NCBI GenBank assembly: GCA_900552415.1
Contig: USAD01000130.1
Coordinates: 1-7,812 of the forward strand
DNA from: an uncultured Parabacteroides sp.
GTDB lineage: Bacteria; Bacteroidota; Bacteroidia; Bacteroidales; Tannerellaceae
Direction of reading: 5' to 3'
DNA: 7,812 bases
Positions within the stretch are counted from its first letter, which is position 1. Each line of letters starts with the position of its first letter. Position numbers and translations under genes: made by a program. Shown one piece after another: positions 1 to 6,360 of this stretch. The notes beneath the pieces are model-generated. The model was given only the letters and a program-made list of their open reading frames with translations, was not told the DNA's origin and did not search any database.

Positions 1-1537
1 AAGAGCGCTTATGAGTTTATCATCGATAATTGTCCCTCTTATTTGGATAAGCGGTTGCTTCAGGATTGTGATATCAATAATTATTTGATAGAGAATGTAA
101 CCTATGAGCCAAGTACGAGCGAGAAGGTAAAGGAGGAGATGCTGCGGAATATCTCTGTCGCCAGTGGCATGGTGCAAGCGGGTGAGCGTATTGTCGACCG
201 GGGTGAGATTGTGGATAACCATACTTACAATGTCCTTCGCTCATTGAAGACGATCCATGAGGCCAAGACGGGCGGGCAACAGCGGCAAAGCATTATTATT
301 GTTGGCTTGTTGGTTTTGATATTTGGCTTTGTCTCCTGTTTCTGGCTTTATCTTTGGTCGTTCCGATTGAAGATTTTTCATGACGCTATGCCTTTTTGTA
401 AGTTGCGTTGTTACGGAGCTGTGTGTCACTTACAGCCTTTTCAATGTTTATATCATACCGCTAGCTATCGTGCCCATTGTGGTCCGTACTTTCTTTGATT
501 CGCGAACGGCGTTGTTCCTGCATATGGTTATCTCATTGATTTGTGCCTTGATGGTGCCTTTCCCACATGAGTTCCTGACGATGCAGTTGATTGCCGGTAT
601 GGTGGTTACCTTTAGTTTGAAGGATTTGAGCGAACGTTCGCAGTTGATCCGTTCCGCTTTCCTTGTTTTCCTGGCTTATGTCCTGGTTTATCTCGGCATC
701 ACGCTTTATCAGGAGGGTGATTTGCAGAAGATCAATTGGTTGATGTTACTTTACTTCGGTATCAATTTTATTCTGTTGACCTTCTCTTATATATTGGTCT
801 ACCTGCTGGAGAAGACGTTCGGTTACGTCTCGAATATTACTTTGGTAGAGTTATCGAGCATCAATACGCCGATCTTGAAAAAGTTGTCGGAAACTTGCCC
901 TGGAACGTTCCAGCATTCTTTGCAGGTCTCGATTCTCGCTTCTGCTGCGGCGGATAAGATTGGCGCCAATACCCAGTTGGTTCGTACGGGAGCGCTTTAT
1001 CATGATATTGGAAAGATGGCCAATCCCGCCTTCTTTACGGAAAACCAATCGAGCGTCAATCCGCATGAGTCGTTGGCGTTCGACCAAAGTGCCCAGATTA
1101 TTATCAACCATGTGAATGATGGCGTGAAGATCGCCGAGAAGGCCAACTTGCCGAAAGCGATTATCTATTTCATCCGTACCCATCATGGTCGTGGCAAGGC
1201 GAAATTCTTCTATAATTCATTCAAGAATAAATATCCGGATCGGGAGATTGATGAGGAGCTGTTTACTTATCCGGGACCGAACCCATTCACGAAGGAGACC
1301 GCTATTTTGATGATGGCGGATTCCGTCGAGGCCGCTTCTCGAAGCTTGAAAGAGCATACGGAAGAGAGCATCAGCGCTTTGGTGAATAAGATCATCGATA
1401 GCCAGATCGCCGACGGTCTCTTGAAGAACGCTCCGCTAACCTTCAAGGATGTGGAGGCGATCAAGACTATCTTTACCGACAAGCTGAAGACAATGTTCCA
1501 TACGCGTGTCAGTTACCCGGATCTCAAGAAGCCTTAG
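1..1537 (+). pseudogene. pgpH: PgpH-type 7TM HDIG phosphohydrolase, 5' truncated by the window and frameshifted
   Basis: Membrane HD-domain phosphohydrolase of the 7TMR-HDED/PgpH family; characterised members hydrolyse cyclic di-AMP at the cytoplasmic face. Frame 1 is open from base 1 and encodes the end of the extracellular domain (VQAGERIVDRGEIV around 170-220) and a first membrane helix (about 289-357). The homology then moves to frame 2. From 380 to 1537 a 385-residue ORF carries the remaining membrane helices (LFNVYIIPLAIVPIVV, then several more to about residue 145) and a complete HD domain: H179, HDIGK at 208-212, H244, H268-H269 and D314 (numbered from the ATG at 380). Frame 1 runs into a stop at 496-498, and frame 2 has a stop at 368-370, so no single frame covers the protein. 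Removing one C at 391-392 would rejoin the frames. It could be a true mutation, a sequencing error, or the downstream ORF could be translated alone. The family call is firm; inactivation is not. Confidence 0.85.
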
Positions 1538-2010
1538 GCCGTTAAATCTTCGAGTAACCCGCCGCAAGCGTCTTCCAATAGGTCGAGTACCAGCTCGAAT
1601 CCTTCGGCACCGCTGTAATAGGGATCAGGCACGTGATCGTAAAGTTTGTTGCGTGAGTACTCGGTCATTTGATGGACCTTTTCCATTGTCTCCAGGTCGG
1701 GAGCCCGGCGTTTCAATTCGTCTATGTTTCGGTCGTCCATGCCAATGATCAGATCGAAATCGTAGAAGTCGCGCTCTCGGATCGGTCGGGAGATGGAATC
1801 AAGTTGGTAACCTCGCCGGATGGCGTGTGCCCGCATTCGAGGATCGGCCATCTCGCCCTCGTGATAATTGATTAATCCAGCCGAGTCAATCTCGAATTGA
1901 GACTCCAGTCCGGCGTCTTTGACCAGCTTCTTGAATACGGCTTCCGCCGAGGGAGAACGGCAGATATTTCCTAAACAGACGAATAGAATTTTATGTTTTC
2001 CTGCTTTCAT
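1534..2010 (-). CDS. Low-molecular-weight protein tyrosine phosphatase
   Basis: Cytoplasmic phosphatase of the LMW-PTP/arsenate reductase fold, 158 residues, the usual family length. The N-terminal P-loop is CLGNICRSP at residues 12-20: C12 is the expected nucleophile and R18 the phosphate-binding arginine (C-x5-R). The general acid is D129 in the C-terminal DPYY motif. The paired tyrosine-containing motif is typical of true phosphatases rather than arsenate reductases. The ATG at 2010-2008 lies 13 bases after the priA stop, so it is probably the last gene of the barrel-priA operon. No Shine-Dalgarno sequence is visible, as is usual in Bacteroidetes. The TAA stop overlaps the TAG stop of the convergent phosphohydrolase by two bases, which leaves no room for a separate terminator. 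The substrate cannot be told from sequence; relatives act on bacterial tyrosine kinases of polysaccharide export or on protein arginine phosphate, but no such partner gene is in view. Confidence 0.93.
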   Translation of the reverse strand: MKAGKHKILFVCLGNICRSPSAEAVFKKLVKDAGLESQFEIDSAGLINYHEGEMADPRMRAHAIRRGYQLDSISRPIRERDFYDFDLIIGMDDRNIDELKRRAPDLETMEKVHQMTEYSRNKLYDHVPDPYYSGAEGFELVLDLLEDACGGLLEDLTA

Positions 2011-2023
2011 GTGTGTTATTAAT

Positions 2024-4483
2024 TTATACGGGATCCACGTCGTAGTGGATCAATAGTTTCTTAAATAGGGGATGTTGTCTCATAGCCTCACGTGTTTTCT
2101 CCAGGAAAGCGCGCATGGGCGTGATCGCGACAGTGGTCTCCACCTTTATCACCACTTGTCGGATGTAAAATGTCTGTACTCGGGCAACCGGTGGCGAGAC
2201 GGGGCCAAGTACCCGATGGCCTAACCGTTCGCGGAGCTTATTGGCGTAGAGCGTAGCCAGTTCCAGGAGCACCGCCTCGTCACGGCTTCTCAAGACGAGT
2301 GTGATGAGGCGATAATAGGGTGGATAATGGAAAAGACGTCGCTCGGTCAATTGGCTTTCCACCATTGCCGGATAGTTGAAATCGTGGGCCAACCGTATGA
2401 GCGGATGTTCTGCCTGGTTGGTTTGGAGCACGACTAAACCCTGTTCGCCTCGTCGGCCTGCCCGGCCCGCGACTTGTGTCATCAGTTGGAAGGCTCGCTC
2501 ATGTGCCCGGAAATCGGGAAAGTTCATCAAGGTGTCGGCGCTCAGGATACCCACGACACGAACCCTGCTAAAGTCCAATCCTTTCGAGACCATCTGCGTG
2601 CCGATCAGGATCTGTATCTTTCCCGACTCGAAATTCTCGAATAATTGCTCATAGGCGTTGCGGGTACGGACGGAATCGAGATCAAGCCGGGCAACTCTCG
2701 CTTTCGGAAAGAGTGTTTGGATCTCTTCCTCTATTTTTTCCGTGCCGGCGCCAACCGTACGCAATCCCTCATGCCCGCACTCGGGGCATTTCTTGGGGGC
2801 TAATATCTTATGGCCACAATAATGGCAGACCAGCTCATTATGATATTTGTGATAAGTCAGGCTAACGTCGCAATTCATGCTTCGTGGATCCCAACCACAT
2901 TCCGGGCACTCAACATAAGGCGAGAATCCTCGGCGGTTTTGGAAGAGGATAACCTGCCCGTTTGTTTCTAAGGCCTCATGAATGCTCTCCACCAGGAGAG
3001 GAGAGAAGTTGCTGTCTTTGATAATACGCTTACGGCGTAAATCCTTCATGTCGACAATCCGGATCTCGGGCATTCGGGCGTTTCCGTAACGACTCTTCAG
3101 CTCGACCAGGCCATATTTACCTGTTCTGGCGTTGAAGTAGGATTCGATTGAAGGGGTTGCCGAGCCCAGTAATGTCTTGGCGCCGTGCGAGGCGGCCAGG
3201 ACGATAGCGGTGTCGCGGGCATGATAACGGGGCGCTGGATCCTGTTGCTTGAACGAGGGCTCATGTTCTTCGTCTACAATGATTAATCCAAGATGGGCGA
3301 AAGGTAAGAAGAGTGAGGAGCGTACGCCCAGGATCAGCAAGGGACCATCGTCGGTCAGCAGGCGATTCCAGATCTCTACCCGTTCATTATCCGAGAACTT
3401 GGAGTGATAGACAATCAGGCGATCGCCAAACAGGCCGGCTAGTCGCTCGGTAATTTGTGTGGTCAGCGCTATTTCAGGTAACAGGTAAAGCACCTGTTTA
3501 CCCTTGTTGAGGACCTCTTCAATCAGGTGGGCGTATATCTCCGTCTTCCCGCTCGAGGTGACACCGTGCAGGAGGCAAACCTCCTTTTCGCTGAAACAGT
3601 CGTGGATTTTTTGCAGCGCTTGTGTTTGCTCTTCCGAGAGCGGACTCAACGACGTGTTGGGCCCCGTATTCATTCCTAACCGGCCGATCTCTTTCTCATA
3701 TTGCTCAAGAATACCCCGTTTGAGCAGGGCGTTGAGAGCGGAAGAGGAATGGTCGGGATCATTCTCTTGAAGTCTTTTCTTGGGAATGCCGGCCAGCCTG
3801 TCGGAAACGGCATCGCCGACCAGCTCGAGGAACCAGGTGAGTAGCGCCTCCTGTTTCTTCGCCTTACCCAGTTGTGCGAAAGCGTCGACCAGCGCTTTGT
3901 CGTCGGTATAATATTCCGCCAGGCGGATATAGGCTTGCTTCTTGGGTTTGAATCCCTGTTTGAGAGTCTCGTCTATTTGTACGGCGCCCATGCGAGTCAA
4001 GGCGGAAACGATCGGCAACAGGTTTCTTGAACCGGTGCGCTTCTCCAATTCGCCGACAGTCAGTTTTAGGTCGCCCCGAAAAGCGTCGAGTACTCGTTGC
4101 TCGCTGGCCTTTAGTGGCGCGTCTGCCTCGAAATCCTCAAGATAAGTAACGACCGTCTCGCTCTCCAGCTTCAGTCCGGCGGGTAAGGCCGCTTTGTAGA
4201 CATCGCCCAGCTTACATATATAATAGTTGGCGATCCAGCGCCAGAATTCCAGTTGGCCCGGGCGTAAGATCGGCTTCTCGTCGAGCAAGGAGCTGATGGC
4301 TTTTATCTCAATGCCTGGCTCCGGTTGCCGGTCGTGCAGTTCGTCGACTATGGCCGTATAAAACCGGCGGGTGCCGAATGGTACAATCACCCGGCACCCA
4401 CGCTCAATCGCCATACCCTCTGGAATCCGGTAGGTAAAATGATTTTCCAGGGGCAAGGGCAGTATGACTTCCGCGAAATCCAT
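2024..4483 (-). CDS. priA: Primosomal replication restart helicase PriA
   Basis: 3'-to-5' superfamily 2 DNA helicase that reloads the replisome at stalled forks. The protein is 819 residues from the chosen start. Domains in order: 3' DNA-end binding domain beginning MDFAEVILPLPL, winged helix (about 120-180), helicase lobe 1 with Walker A GVTSSGKTE at 307-315 and DEEH at 404-407, motif III GSATPS near 440, a zinc-binding insertion (526-569), helicase lobe 2 with QVAGRAGRRG starting near 670, and a C-terminal domain ending DVDPV. An in-frame ATG 39 bases upstream (4522) would overlap the barrel gene; the start at 4483 fits the family N-terminus, leaves 8 bases after the upstream stop and has AGGA just before it. 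The zinc cluster shows seven of eight cysteines: position 535 is serine (codon 2881-2879). Spacing otherwise equals that of E. coli PriA as I recall it. Second gene of a three-gene operon. Confidence 0.97.
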   Translation of the reverse strand: MDFAEVILPLPLENHFTYRIPEGMAIERGCRVIVPFGTRRFYTAIVDELHDRQPEPGIEIKAISSLLDEKPILRPGQLEFWRWIANYYICKLGDVYKAALPAGLKLESETVVTYLEDFEADAPLKASEQRVLDAFRGDLKLTVGELEKRTGSRNLLPIVSALTRMGAVQIDETLKQGFKPKKQAYIRLAEYYTDDKALVDAFAQLGKAKKQEALLTWFLELVGDAVSDRLAGIPKKRLQENDPDHSSSALNALLKRGILEQYEKEIGRLGMNTGPNTSLSPLSEEQTQALQKIHDCFSEKEVCLLHGVTSSGKTEIYAHLIEEVLNKGKQVLYLLPEIALTTQITERLAGLFGDRLIVYHSKFSDNERVEIWNRLLTDDGPLLILGVRSSLFLPFAHLGLIIVDEEHEPSFKQQDPAPRYHARDTAIVLAASHGAKTLLGSATPSIESYFNARTGKYGLVELKSRYGNARMPEIRIVDMKDLRRKRIIKDSNFSPLLVESIHEALETNGQVILFQNRRGFSPYVECPECGWDPRSMNCDVSLTYHKYHNELVCHYCGHKILAPKKCPECGHEGLRTVGAGTEKIEEEIQTLFPKARVARLDLDSVRTRNAYEQLFENFESGKIQILIGTQMVSKGLDFSRVRVVGILSADTLMNFPDFRAHERAFQLMTQVAGRAGRRGEQGLVVLQTNQAEHPLIRLAHDFNYPAMVESQLTERRLFHYPPYYRLITLVLRSRDEAVLLELATLYANKLRERLGHRVLGPVSPPVARVQTFYIRQVVIKVETTVAITPMRAFLEKTREAMRQHPLFKKLLIHYDVDPV

Positions 4484-4491
4484 TTCCTGTT

Positions 4492-5085
4492 TTAGAATAG
4501 GATAGCCGCGGATATGGTCCAACCCCTGTTCTTGTTGCTTGACAGGTCAAGCTTTTCCGCGCTGAAATTGTCGGTTAATCCCAACTCATAGTTAAAGCCT
4601 ACCTGCAGGTGGTTGAATACCTCGACACCGGCGCCAAAGTTCAATCCGGCACCGAATGACTTGGTCTCCAGCTGGTCGCTCAAGACATTCCAGATCTTGT
4701 CGCCACCCACACGGAAGCTGGCGTAAGGACCGGCAGCTAAATAGGCCTTGACAATAGGCAAGCCGAATTTCCATTTCAGGTTGACCGGAACGTCGATATA
4801 GCTTGTCTTCATGGTTGTCTTCACGCCAGAAGAGCTGCTTTCCATTCCTTTTTGTGAATAAAGGAGCGCCGCGTCGAAACCAAATCCTAGCAGCGGCATT
4901 GTCGCCTCGATCATCGGACCGATATGGAACCCGGTTACGTTATCCGATTTCAGCAGATCGGAGTCGAAATGAACTGACGTGATGTTTAAGCCACCTTTTA
5001 CACCGAAACGCAGTTGTGCCTGGGCAGGAATAGCGACAGCCAGGAATGCCACCGCACATAAGAACGCAATAATTTTCTTCTTCAT
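4492..5085 (-). CDS. PorT-like outer-membrane beta-barrel protein
   Basis: Predicted small outer-membrane beta-barrel of the OMP_b-brl_2/PorT-like type, 197 residues. A clear signal peptide covers residues 1-23 (MKKKIIAFLC start, hydrophobic core, AQA before the likely cut). The mature part begins QLRFGVKGGLN, the usual opening strand of this family, and continues with alternating amphipathic strands rich in Gly and aromatic residues (FHIGPMIEA, FGFDAALLYSQKG, YIDVPVNLKWKF, AYLAAGPYASF, FGAGLNFGAGVEVF, LQVGFNYELGL). It ends WTISAAILF with a terminal Phe, the usual barrel-assembly signal. About eight strands seem likely. It is the first gene of the operon with priA; pairing with a replication helicase is probably positional rather than functional. 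A good Bacteroidetes promoter lies 15-55 bases upstream. The specific role is unknown; many members of this family have no assigned function. Confidence 0.88.
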   Translation of the reverse strand: MKKKIIAFLCAVAFLAVAIPAQAQLRFGVKGGLNITSVHFDSDLLKSDNVTGFHIGPMIEATMPLLGFGFDAALLYSQKGMESSSSGVKTTMKTSYIDVPVNLKWKFGLPIVKAYLAAGPYASFRVGGDKIWNVLSDQLETKSFGAGLNFGAGVEVFNHLQVGFNYELGLTDNFSAEKLDLSSNKNRGWTISAAILF

Positions 5086-5107
5086 ACTTGTCCAATTAAT
5101 TATAAAA

Positions 5108-5139
5108 CAAAGATACGTTTATAAAACAAGATTAGGAAA
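5108..5139 (-). promoter_or_regulatory. Bacteroidetes-type promoter for the barrel-priA operon
   Basis: On the minus strand the -7 element TATCTTTG (5115-5108) matches TAnnTTTG exactly. A weaker -33 element TTTC (5139-5136) lies 20 bases upstream. Transcription would start near 5103, giving a leader of about 20 AT-rich bases before the ATG at 5085. No other promoter is evident in the two short gaps downstream, so this likely drives all three genes. Confidence 0.65.
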
Positions 5140-5185
5140 CGATGAGTTTAAATCCTGTGGAAAAATATGAGGCGGATTCTTGATA

Positions 5186-5230
5186 TTGTCAAATTGTCAA
5201 AAGTTGAGGCTTGCTTTCTTTTTGTCAAAA
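5186..5230. repeat. Three direct TTGTCAAA repeats upstream of the barrel operon
   Basis: TTGTCAAA occurs twice in tandem (5186-5193 and 5194-5201) and again at 5222-5229. Read towards the operon they are TTTGACAA. They lie about 50-90 bases upstream of the barrel promoter's -33 element, a position suited to an activator or repressor, but the sequence is AT-rich and simple enough that chance cannot be excluded. Confidence 0.4.
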
Positions 5231-5542
5231 TTGCTCTGTTTTCCTTGCGATATTCCGGGTAGGTGTCTTGGAAATGTGGAAATAGACGATTCTGGAGAAG
5301 TTCGGTGATGTTGGTCTGTTCCCTTTATGAGGATTCTGCTTTGTTCTTGTCATTCTTATTCGTCGTTTTGTAACGTTTGATATTAATATATGTGGCGATT
5401 GGCGATGAATGGATATTATGGGTTTGTTCGCTAATTGGCCCGTTAAATGTGTTTGTAAATGTTAAATGCAGCCTTGTTTGCCTCTTTTTCTCGAGACAAA
5501 CGTTCGTGTGAGGCGACGTGACAGGAGGTGTTGGTCGATAAG

Positions 5543-5570
5543 TACGTTCGTGTTGGGCTTCACGTACGTA
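5543..5570. other. Imperfect inverted repeat in the intergenic region
   Basis: TACGTTCGTG (5543-5552) and CACGTACGTA (5561-5570) pair over 10 positions with one mismatch, around an 8-base loop. A T-run begins only about 9 bases later on the plus strand (5579-5584), so it is a poor terminator. It could be a protein-binding palindrome or an RNA hairpin; no gene depends on it visibly. Confidence 0.35.
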
Positions 5571-5581
5571 TGTATCTGTTT

Positions 5582-5640
5582 TTTCTTCGGAGGCGATCGC
5601 GGTTTCCTTCGGAGAAAACCGGCATTTCCTTCGGAAGAAA
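5582..5640. repeat. Three imperfect tandem repeats of about 21-22 bases containing CTTCGG
   Basis: Units start at 5582, 5603 and 5625, with the core TTTC(C)TTCGGA(A/G)GA. In plus-strand RNA the second and third units can each fold into a small hairpin with TTTC/GAAA arms and a C(UUCG)G loop, a very stable tetraloop. The minus strand would not have this special loop. The first unit keeps only the core, followed by GCGATCGC. Possible function: structured plus-strand RNA or a replication-slippage product. Confidence 0.5.
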
Positions 5641-5850
5641 TAAAATTATGTCCGAACATAATGGCGATTGTCTCCGTTCAGGTGGTCAGATTTTACCTTT
5701 TTTTATCGATTTTGCCTGGAATACGTGTTTTTGAAATGGCCTGTTTTGATAAATAATGATATGGAAAAGCTTTTTTTGTCTTTCGTTTTGATTTTTGTTC
5801 TTTTGCCGGATTTGGAGTGGGCTATGGAAGTGTGCTTATTGGTGGATGGA

Positions 5851-5900
5851 TAAAAAACACATGCCCCTTACCCGGCGCTCATCCCGGATAAAGGGGCATG
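5851..5900 (-). terminator. Strong rho-independent terminator of the riboswitch transcript
   Basis: In the minus-strand RNA, CATGCCCCTT (5900-5891) pairs perfectly with AAGGGGCATG (5869-5860). After one bulged U the stem continues through A-U, G-U and CCGG/CCGG pairs, closing a loop of about 8 bases. TGTTTTTTA follows directly. Read on the plus strand the G-U pair becomes an A-C mismatch and the tail is only CTCTTTTCC, so the minus direction is preferred, though some plus-strand termination is possible. It sits about 110 bases downstream of the cobalamin aptamer. Confidence 0.85.
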
Positions 5901-6012
5901 CTCTTTTCCTAATCATTTGGCAGAACGCAGAAAAAGATGACGGCAAAAAGGGAAAACACGGGCAGAAACGCTCATAGATCTTCCAGCTTTTCCTCGAAGC
6001 CGTTTGAATTTG

Positions 6013-6198
6013 GGGCTTTGCAGGTCTTCTGACTTACTTCCGGCTTTGGGCGCCTTCCCATTTCCCTTTTTGCTGGGGAAACAGTGGCTGGAGTATGGCC
6101 CAGGCCGTTCATGAAGCTTACAGCAGCGGGACTGTCCAGGATTCTCACCTGGTTCCCTTTTAATCCCTCGGCGTGGACACGCCCCGGGAACAAAGCTC
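6013..6198 (-). ncRNA. Cobalamin riboswitch aptamer (no recognisable gene downstream)
   Basis: Minus-strand RNA element that binds adenosylcobalamin or a related corrinoid. Visible landmarks in order: P1 5' strand GCUUUG (6196-6191); the conserved core at 6157-6117, with GGGAACCAGGTGAGAAT, then CCTGGACAGTCCCGC, then TGCTGTAAG; the CCACTGTTTCC and GGGAAGGC segments; the B12 box AGTCAGAAGACCTGC (6034-6020); and the P1 3' strand CAAAGC (6020-6015). All core elements are present, so the aptamer looks functional rather than decayed. About 110 bases later comes a strong terminator, and no B12-related gene lies within 770 bases on this strand. A chance-length ORF of 20 codons (5975-5913, MSVSARVFPF start) lies between aptamer and terminator. 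The segment GCCCC just after P1 could pair with GGGGC in the terminator's 3' arm, a possible but weak antiterminator. Confidence 0.95.
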
Positions 6199-6202
6199 TT
6201 CG

Positions 6203-6210
6203 CGAATATA
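6203..6210 (-). promoter_or_regulatory. Probable -7 element of the riboswitch promoter
   Basis: TATATTCG on the minus strand (6210-6203) is close to the Bacteroidetes -7 consensus TAnnTTTG. Transcription would begin near 6199-6197, immediately before the first base of riboswitch helix P1, an independent sign that it is real. The -33 element is weak; TTTC lies only 15 bases further upstream, with no clear TTTG at the preferred distance. Confidence 0.5.
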
Positions 6211-6307
6211 ACCTTTTTTCTTGTTGAAATGTTCGGAAAAGGCGTAAAAAAACTTGAGCTGGCGATGCCGGGAGGAGCGCTTTTTCGCTTTTGTCGTGGA
6301 CAGGGCT

Positions 6308-6337
6308 TTTGCCTTTCGGCGATTATCCGTAATTTTG
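6308..6337 (+). promoter_or_regulatory. Bacteroidetes-type promoter of mtnA
   Basis: TTTG (6308-6311), 18 bases, then TAATTTTG (6330-6337), an exact match to TTTG/TAnnTTTG. Transcription would start near 6343, leaving a leader of under 20 bases with no Shine-Dalgarno sequence before the ATG at 6361. This promoter is divergent from that of the riboswitch, about 100 bases away. Confidence 0.75.
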
Positions 6338-6360
6338 GCTATATAAAATGAAATAAGACA

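Larger units (their letters stand above)
5140..5850. other. Intergenic region with no convincing protein gene
   Basis: About 700 bases between the barrel-gene promoter and the riboswitch terminator. The plus strand is rich in T. Open frames on both strands reach at most about 96 codons; their translations (runs of F and R/K, no conserved motif) look like chance. The region contains three TTGTCAAA copies (5186-5230), a repeated ACGTTCGTGT (5500 and 5544), two GTTAAATG copies (5442 and 5461), an imperfect hairpin (5543-5570) and three TTCGG-centred repeats (5582-5640). Two very short plus-strand ORFs follow: 28 codons at 5648-5734, and 30 codons at 5761-5853 with a hydrophobic start (MEKLFLSFVLIFVLLP). 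I cannot support either as a gene. The region may hold non-coding RNA or be the decayed remains of a gene once controlled by the upstream riboswitch. Confidence 0.6.

Noticed and set aside
388..400. Programmed frameshift in the phosphohydrolase
   Set aside because: The change needed is +1, no stop codon or known shift signal lies at the junction, and this family is not known to use frameshifting; a mutation or sequence error is simpler.
4484..4522. Upstream ATG for priA giving 13 extra residues
   Set aside because: The extension would overlap the barrel gene and does not resemble PriA; MDFAEVILPLPL is the family-like start and has AGGA before it.
5442..5468. GTTAAATG repeated twice, and ACGTTCGTGT repeated at 5500 and 5544
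   Set aside because: Short repeats of 8-10 bases in a biased sequence; no regular spacing or link to a gene to raise them above chance.
5462..5756. Open frames of 65-96 codons on both strands in the intergenic region
   Set aside because: They overlap one another, contain low-complexity F- or R/K-rich stretches from the local repeats, and show no recognisable motif or start context.
5972..6193. Minus-strand open frame of 73 codons
   Set aside because: It coincides with the cobalamin aptamer, whose conserved RNA elements explain the sequence.
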